Assembly: GCA_036365145.1 (NCBI GenBank)
Contig: JAEOAD010000005.1
Coordinates: 7,235,001-7,299,000, forward strand
Reading direction: 5' to 3'
DNA from: Orientallactaga sibirica
Lineage: Eukaryota; Chordata; Mammalia; Rodentia; Dipodidae
DNA: 64,000 bases
The notes beneath the pieces are model-generated. The model did not search any database. It had not been told where the DNA came from and was given only the letters and a program-made list of their open reading frames with translations. Below, piece after piece: positions 58,892 through 64,000 of this stretch. The position numbers and the translations under genes are program-made. Positions within the stretch are counted from its first letter, which is position 1. Each line of letters opens with the position of its first letter.

Positions 58892-59148
58892 GAGGGTTGG
58901 GAGATGGCTCAGCAGTTAAGGGCATTTGCTTGTACAGCCTGCAGGTGGGGGTTTGATTTCTCAGTGCCCACATACATACAGCCAAGCTCGTGAAGTGGCC
59001 CAAGTGTCTAGAGTTCGTCTGCAGCAACCAGCCTGGCAACAGCCATATTTGTTATTCTCTCTCTGCTTCTCTTTCTCTCCCCGCAAATAAATAAACTTTT
59101 TTAAAGAGACAACACAAAGACAAAAAAAAAAAAAAAAAAAAAAAAAGA
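58892..59148 (+). repeat. B2-like SINE, second of a tandem pair
   Basis: Ends gcaaataaataaactttttt and a 24-bp poly-A. Confidence 0.75.
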
Positions 59149-59516
59149 ATTCCATTTCACACAGGAAAAAGTCACCTGTTCGAGCGCTTACACTACACTA
59201 TCAACAAGGTCGCTATTTCCCGTTTCTCCACGTTATCTTTTCAAATGTCTTTGTTTTACTCATTTTTCTAAGACACCTATCACACTCGTATTAACTTGTA
59301 AAAGCTTTTATGGAGTGAAGACACAAATCCCTTACTCTATTTACTGCAATTTTCCACTTGTTAGCCTCAATGAAGGGCAAGTCAGCTGTCATAAAATTGA
59401 GTATACTGATGTAGCAAACGCCCAAGAATTGAAGGAAACATTGTGCATGTGTTTAATACAGCAGCATTGTCTGTAACACATAAAGGAAAAGAATCTATAG
59501 AAATCCGACTTTAAAG

Positions 59517-59695
59517 CCCTGTGTGGTGGTGCACACCTTTGATCCCAGCACTCAGAAGGCTGAGGCTGAGGCTGAGGCAGAGGGAGGAGGATCGCTGTGA
59601 CTTCGAGGCCAGCCTGAGACTACATTGTGAATTCCAGGTCAGCCTGGGCTAGGAAAAAAAAGCTCCCCCTGTCAAAAACAAAACAAAACAAGCCC
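59517..59695 (+). repeat. B1-like SINE
   Basis: Opens gccctgtgtggtggtgcaca; contains a small gctgag duplication. Confidence 0.75.
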
Positions 59696-59735
59696 ACAGA
59701 GAGAGAAAGAAATCTGAATTTAAACTGAGGCCATT

Positions 59736-59815
59736 GAGGGTTGGGCATGTAGCTCAGATGCTAAGGAACTTGCCCAGGAGTGCAAGGAAGGCCCTGGGTC
59801 TCATTACCATGATCT
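59736..59815 (+). repeat. ID-like element
   Basis: gagggttgggcatgtagctc. Confidence 0.45.
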
Positions 59816-59946
59816 CCACCCCCCACAGCCCCAGGGGCATGCACATGCACAAAATAGAGCCATTAGCATGACACACTAAGTTTTAAAACGCAGCTACGAA
59901 GTAGTTAGGATAGATTATGATTCCAATACAAAGAAAGAAAGTATTG

Positions 59947-60095
59947 CTGGGTGTGGTGATGCACATTTATGATCCCAGCTCCTTGGGAAACTGAGGCAGG
60001 AGGACTGCAAAGTCATTTAAGAGTGGCCTGTCTACCAAGTGAATTTAAGGCAAACCTGGGTGACTTGGCAGGATCCTGCCCTTGAATATAAACTA
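59947..60095 (+). repeat. B1-like SINE, diverged
   Basis: Opens gctgggtgtggtgatgcaca. Confidence 0.6.
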
Positions 60096-60098
60096 AGG

Positions 60099-60300
60099 GG
60101 CTGGGGAGACTGCTCAGTTGCTGAAGGGCTTGCTGTGCAACAAAGTTTGGATCCCTAGACCTCACGTAAAATCTGGACGCTGTGGTGGGTTTCTGAATTC
60201 CCAGCATACCTAAGGTACACAACAATCCAAGTCGCTGCCTCAAAGAGGTGGACTGACTGCGTGTGTACGTGTACACACACACACACACACCAAATGAATA
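60099..60300 (+). repeat. Composite tRNA-derived SINE
   Basis: Opens ggggctggggagactgctca; ends with (AC)n and aaatgaataaac. Confidence 0.6.
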
Positions 60301-60319
60301 AACGTTCAAAAATTTAAGA

Positions 60320-60508
60320 AGTGGGTGGGCACATGGCCCAGAAGTTAAAGGCGCTTGCTTTTACAAAGCTTAGGTTCAATTCCCCAGAACCCACATAAAG
60401 CCATAAGCACAAAGTGATGCAGGCACCTGAAGTTTGCAGGAGACCCTGGCACACCCATTCTCTCTCACTCTACCTCTCAAACAAATAAAAATATTTTTTA
60501 AAAAATAG
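60320..60508 (+). repeat. B2-like SINE
   Basis: Ends caaacaaataaaaatatttt. Confidence 0.7.
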
Positions 60509-60517
60509 AAGAGCAGA

Positions 60518-60660
60518 ACAGGGTGTGGTGGCACACACCTTTAGTTCCAGGACGAGGGAAGCAGAGGTAGGAGGATCACTGTGAGTTTGAGGCCAGCCTG
60601 GGACTACAGAGTAAGTTCAAGGTAAGGCTGGGCTAGACTGAGACCCTACCTCAAAAAAAT
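60518..60660 (+). repeat. B1-like SINE
   Basis: Opens acagggtgtggtggcacaca; ends ctacctcaaaaaaatcc next to (TG)n. Confidence 0.75.
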
Positions 60661-60661
60661 C

Positions 60662-60663
<2 letters not shown>

Positions 60664-60705
<42 letters not shown>
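60664..60705 (+). repeat. (TG)n microsatellite
   Basis: About 21 TG units. Confidence 0.95.
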
Positions 60706-60707
<2 letters not shown>

Positions 60708-60709
60708 TT

Positions 60710-62930
60710 ATGTATGTCAGCTGTATACCATATCCAAGACCCTGGGTTCAAAATGTGGATGGACGAGAGGGGATTATATATACACCAACACGTACACTGG
60801 ACTGGCATTCAGTGGTGAAACTGTGGGTAATTATAATTTTAAAATATTTTGCTTATCTCTTCCAAATACTGCCTTCATTCTGGGGAGATGGACAGAGGTA
60901 AACCCAAGCATCAATCCTGCTGGTGTTTGGCTAAGAACAAGGACACTGCTCCCTGGGTGGATGGAAGGTACATCAAAACCTTTGGGTGGGGGAAGGGTAG
61001 GAGGAGCAAAGAGGGTTCTTCACGAGGCAGGGAAAGCCCACACCCAGCCCTGTTCTCCCCTCTAGCTCCAGGCGGAAACCTTGCTCATTTGCTCCACTTA
61101 TGGAGGAATAATGGCAGGAGCAGCTTTGGGAGCCAGTCCTTTGTATAGCTGAAAGGTGAGCAGTGGGTTCCAGACAGAAGTCACATGTGGTGGAGACCGC
61201 CCATGCAGATGTTAATGTGGGCTGCTTAAGTGGAAACCCCCAACTGTCTGTGATGGCCTAGGAGCTGGCTGGGAGGGGCTCCAAGGTGAGCGGAGATCTC
61301 CCACTCTGATTGGACGATATTCAGGAGGCACTACAGTGAGAGCCCTGGCACATTACCCCCCTTAGAAGTGGTCACCTCCCCAGTGGGAAGTAGTCAGGAT
61401 AGACTGGGGTAATGTCTCCAGTCACATCCCCTCCCAGGCTCAGTCTTCAAATATGACTGTTTAGACCTGAGGCGAGTGAGGGGTGAAGGCAGGGATGTGG
61501 TACTTGCCCACAGGTGGCCTGCAGGTCTCCTTTTGGTAATGAAGGTAGAGTTTATGTCAGGTTAATTCCTGTCCCAAGCTCACATTTGGCTTTCATTTAT
61601 TTCTTGATGCTTATTTCAACAAAGGCGGCAAGCAGACCCTTTATGATTCACTTCTTTTAAATGCTACCGCATTGACTAAGAAAGACCACCTTCACACAAA
61701 AACACTCAGCCCGTCACAGAGGCCACTTAGCAACTGAATGGGCACCAACCCAACAGCATCTCAGTGTCTGAGTGTAGCAAAGATCAGCATTTCACTCCCA
61801 ACTGAGTTCTTTCTGGGGGACCTTTTCCTTTGGGGTGTGGGGAGAGTATCTTAGTAAAAATGCTTCCTAAATTTTCTCCAAGCTGGGCACAAAATTTGTG
61901 TGTGTATGAGCGTGCACGCTTGTACCTACATATGTGTGAAAACAGCACAGAAAATCCCAACAAATGTCAACATTCTGCTGTAAACTTCTAACCCTGCTAC
62001 GTTTAGGGATAGGGTGAAACCAGATTACAATGCAATTTAAGAAGGGGTGATTCCTGCGCAGGCGTCTTTAAAAGGCATCTATAAGGAACACAGCAAATAA
62101 AAGCTTTAAGACTGAACTGTAGAAGCTTTCACGGAGAATTCAAACAAGAAACTACCACCAATTCCCCCCTTCAACTTAGTTAAGTTTTTTTTTTTTTTTG
62201 CATAAAAGCTTTCTCCATATTAAAGATATATCCCATAACCAATGCTTTAGCTTGTAAGTGGATTCATTTTAACAAAGGATTGGCCATTCAAGCTCAGATG
62301 AACAATCAAAACCAGCACTCACTCATTTATTTAGAGACTAAACTGTTCTGGCCCTCAAAAATCCAGCAAAATCCACCCTGTGTTTACTTAATCTTGGCAG
62401 AATTTTATAGCATCAAAACTACTACAAAGTTCAAGAAACTTTTAAGCAGAAGAAAAAAAGAAAAGAACCCCTACCTTGAGTTTTCTTTTTCTTCCTTCAG
62501 TTTTTGTCCCCAGAAAACAGCTGCATCTTTAGCTGTATGAACTGGAGTATGTGAACCGACACACACAAAGGCCGGCCATCTGCAGCTTGCTGTGTCCCCT
62601 GCCTTTTATGTGGTGTCTTGGGCTATGCTGGCTGCCTTCATTCATCCCTGATTCTACTCAAAGCAGCGGTCAGCCCAGCTTTGCTGCTAGTGAAGTTGCT
62701 GAAGGTACTTTGGACTAGGGGAGCCAATAAACAAACCATCTTATACATATCAACAGATATGCAAATGCATAGAAGGACCTGGAGATTCTGGACTTTAAAA
62801 GATGAAGTATGTATTTTTTAAAGGTACCCCAGGACAAAATCAAGCAATCCACTCTGAGAACAACACTTTTCACTTGAGCTGAGCTTCATCAATAGCTATT
62901 TAGCCTGGTCTTTACAGAAGGCTGCTGAAT
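60710..62930. other. Intronic sequence, nothing recognised
   Basis: Unique-looking; includes the candidate donor at 62,474 and a 13-bp T run near 62,187. Confidence 0.4.
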
Positions 62931-62931
62931 A

Positions 62932-62972
62932 GTTGCCATGACAACTTGGTAAACAGGACTGAAGTAACCAAT
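62932..62972. promoter_or_regulatory. RFX X-box-like site plus CCAAT box
   Basis: GTTGCCATGACAAC at 62,932-62,945 is one base from the palindromic RFX X-box; CCAAT follows at 62,968-62,972 on the plus strand. About 460 bp lower lies a minus-strand donor, CTCAAG/GTAGGG (exon end 62,475). It could be an alternative promoter or an enhancer. Confidence 0.35.
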
Positions 62973-63728
62973 GAGAGGTTTTCTGGGATGGTTTTGTTTG
63001 TTTCCGGGTAAGAATAGCAGCTTTAATTCGCCCTTTACTAAAACTTACTCAAAAGCAAAGGAGGCTTTTTCATGGATCTTTTGTATAAGACAGTCCCAAA
63101 AGTCAAAAGATGACTGTAAGAAATGGGTGTTCCCAGTGCAGAAAATGGTTAATGCCAGCAGGGAACATTACAGGCAATGGGAAAAGTGAGCTTCTTCAAT
63201 GCCGGCAGGCACTTTCTATAGGGAAGCATCTCGAAAGACCTTAAGAGTAATAATGCGATCTCCCTACTCCCCTTGTGGAGTTGGCCCAAAGCAGCTGATG
63301 GAGGAAAGAGTTTCTTGAGCGGAAGCTGCATCACGGCAGGAAAAGGGTGGCAGAGCAGAGGCTGGGCGGTAAGCCTTGCCACAGCAGGGTGAAGACAGCA
63401 TCAAGAGGGAACTGAGCTACTTACTACTGGCAAGGAGAACTGGGTTATAAGACCCTGAAGCCCACTCCCAGCAACACATCTCCTCCAGGAAGGCTCTACC
63501 TCTCAAATGCCACCAACTGGGGGGACATCTCCTTCAAATACCACACCTACAGTCGAAGGAACAAGACCTAGAAAATCTGAAGAAGCTTCCGCCCCCTAGT
63601 GGATGCCTCTGTCCTCATGCTTCTTGCAGTCTGTTTTCTAAAAAACAAGCTGCTATATTTTGTGAACCAAGGAAACAGATCTCTTTGGCCATGACAAACT
63701 ACTCTGTTCTTAGGAAAATATTACTTGA

Positions 63729-63870
63729 GGGCTGGCAAGATGGCTTAGAGATTAAAGGCATTTGCTTGCAAAGCTTAACAGTCTGGGTTTGATTCATCAG
63801 AAACCATGTAAAGCCAGATGCATAAAGGGGTGTATGTGTATGTATAAATAATAAATATTAAGAAAATAAA
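63729..63870 (+). repeat. B2-like SINE, 3'-shortened
   Basis: Opens gagggctggcaagatggctt. Confidence 0.7.
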
Positions 63871-63970
63871 ATATTACATGAAACAATGTTCATTATATTA
63901 TGAGTTGGTAATGAACACTGGGCATTTTGACACATCATAGCATTGTATGCACTGTCAAAATTCAAGACTT

Positions 63971-64000
63971 GGGCTGGAGAGATGGCTCAGCTGTTAAAAG
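63971..64000 (+). repeat. B2-like SINE, cut by window end
   Basis: gggctggagagatggctcag at the edge. Confidence 0.75.

Larger units (their letters stand above)
34694..64000 (-). other. Large MYO10 intron inside the motor-domain coding region, incomplete
   Basis: At least 29.3 kb with no motor-domain exon seen on the minus strand; the preceding exon lies beyond the window. It is rich in SINEs, L1 fragments and LTRs and contains candidate alternative promoters for a motor-less transcript (separate entries). Confidence 0.8.

Noticed and set aside
60668..61065. Frames of alternating Cys-Val
   Set aside because: Translations of a (TG)n microsatellite.

Overview
This window is mammalian nuclear DNA, almost certainly from a rodent. 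It is full of short interspersed repeats of two abundant kinds: a B2-like, tRNA-derived SINE (opening ggctggagagatggctta, closing in a CT/GA-rich and AAATAAA-type tail) and a 7SL-derived B1-like SINE (core gtggcgcacgcctttaatcc). The exact forms remind me of jerboas and their relatives (Dipodoidea); that is a recollection, not a test. The region is one partial gene with its introns. There is no operon, CRISPR array, tRNA/rRNA gene or second convincing protein-coding gene.

The gene is MYO10 (unconventional myosin-X), on the minus strand and read from about 34.7 kb down to 2.0 kb. I placed 20 coding exons, each with splice sites and reading phase that join to its neighbours. They run from the SH1/converter part of the motor domain through three IQ motifs, the single alpha-helix and coiled coil, the PEST-like acidic region, the split PH1/inserted PH2 pair, PH3, MyTH4 and most of FERM. 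They hold 3,962 bases, one short of 1,321 codons (about residues 644-1964 of full-length myosin-X, numbering from memory). The last roughly 97 residues and the 3' UTR lie left of position 1; the rest of the motor lies right of 64,000.

Positions 34,694-64,000 are one very large intron (at least 29.3 kb) in front of an exon that begins exactly with ATG, the expected start of the known headless myosin-X isoform. That intron is where an alternative promoter should lie. The best candidate is at 36.32-36.72 kb: two RFX X-box-like sites, a CCAAT box, a TTTAAA element and a near-perfect splice donor. Weaker candidates lie at 62.5-63.0 kb and about 58.06 kb.

Anomalies in the gene are a one-base deletion in the large PEST/coiled-coil exon (frameshift at 29,102/29,103), a proline in the single alpha-helix (29,534-29,536) and a GC-AG intron after the first exon. 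Non-coding structure includes a solo class II-type LTR inside a SINE with 6-bp target duplications, two MaLR-like solo LTRs, old L1 fragments and several expanded microsatellites. I found no previously undescribed system; the most useful leads are the candidate headless-isoform promoter and the frameshift.
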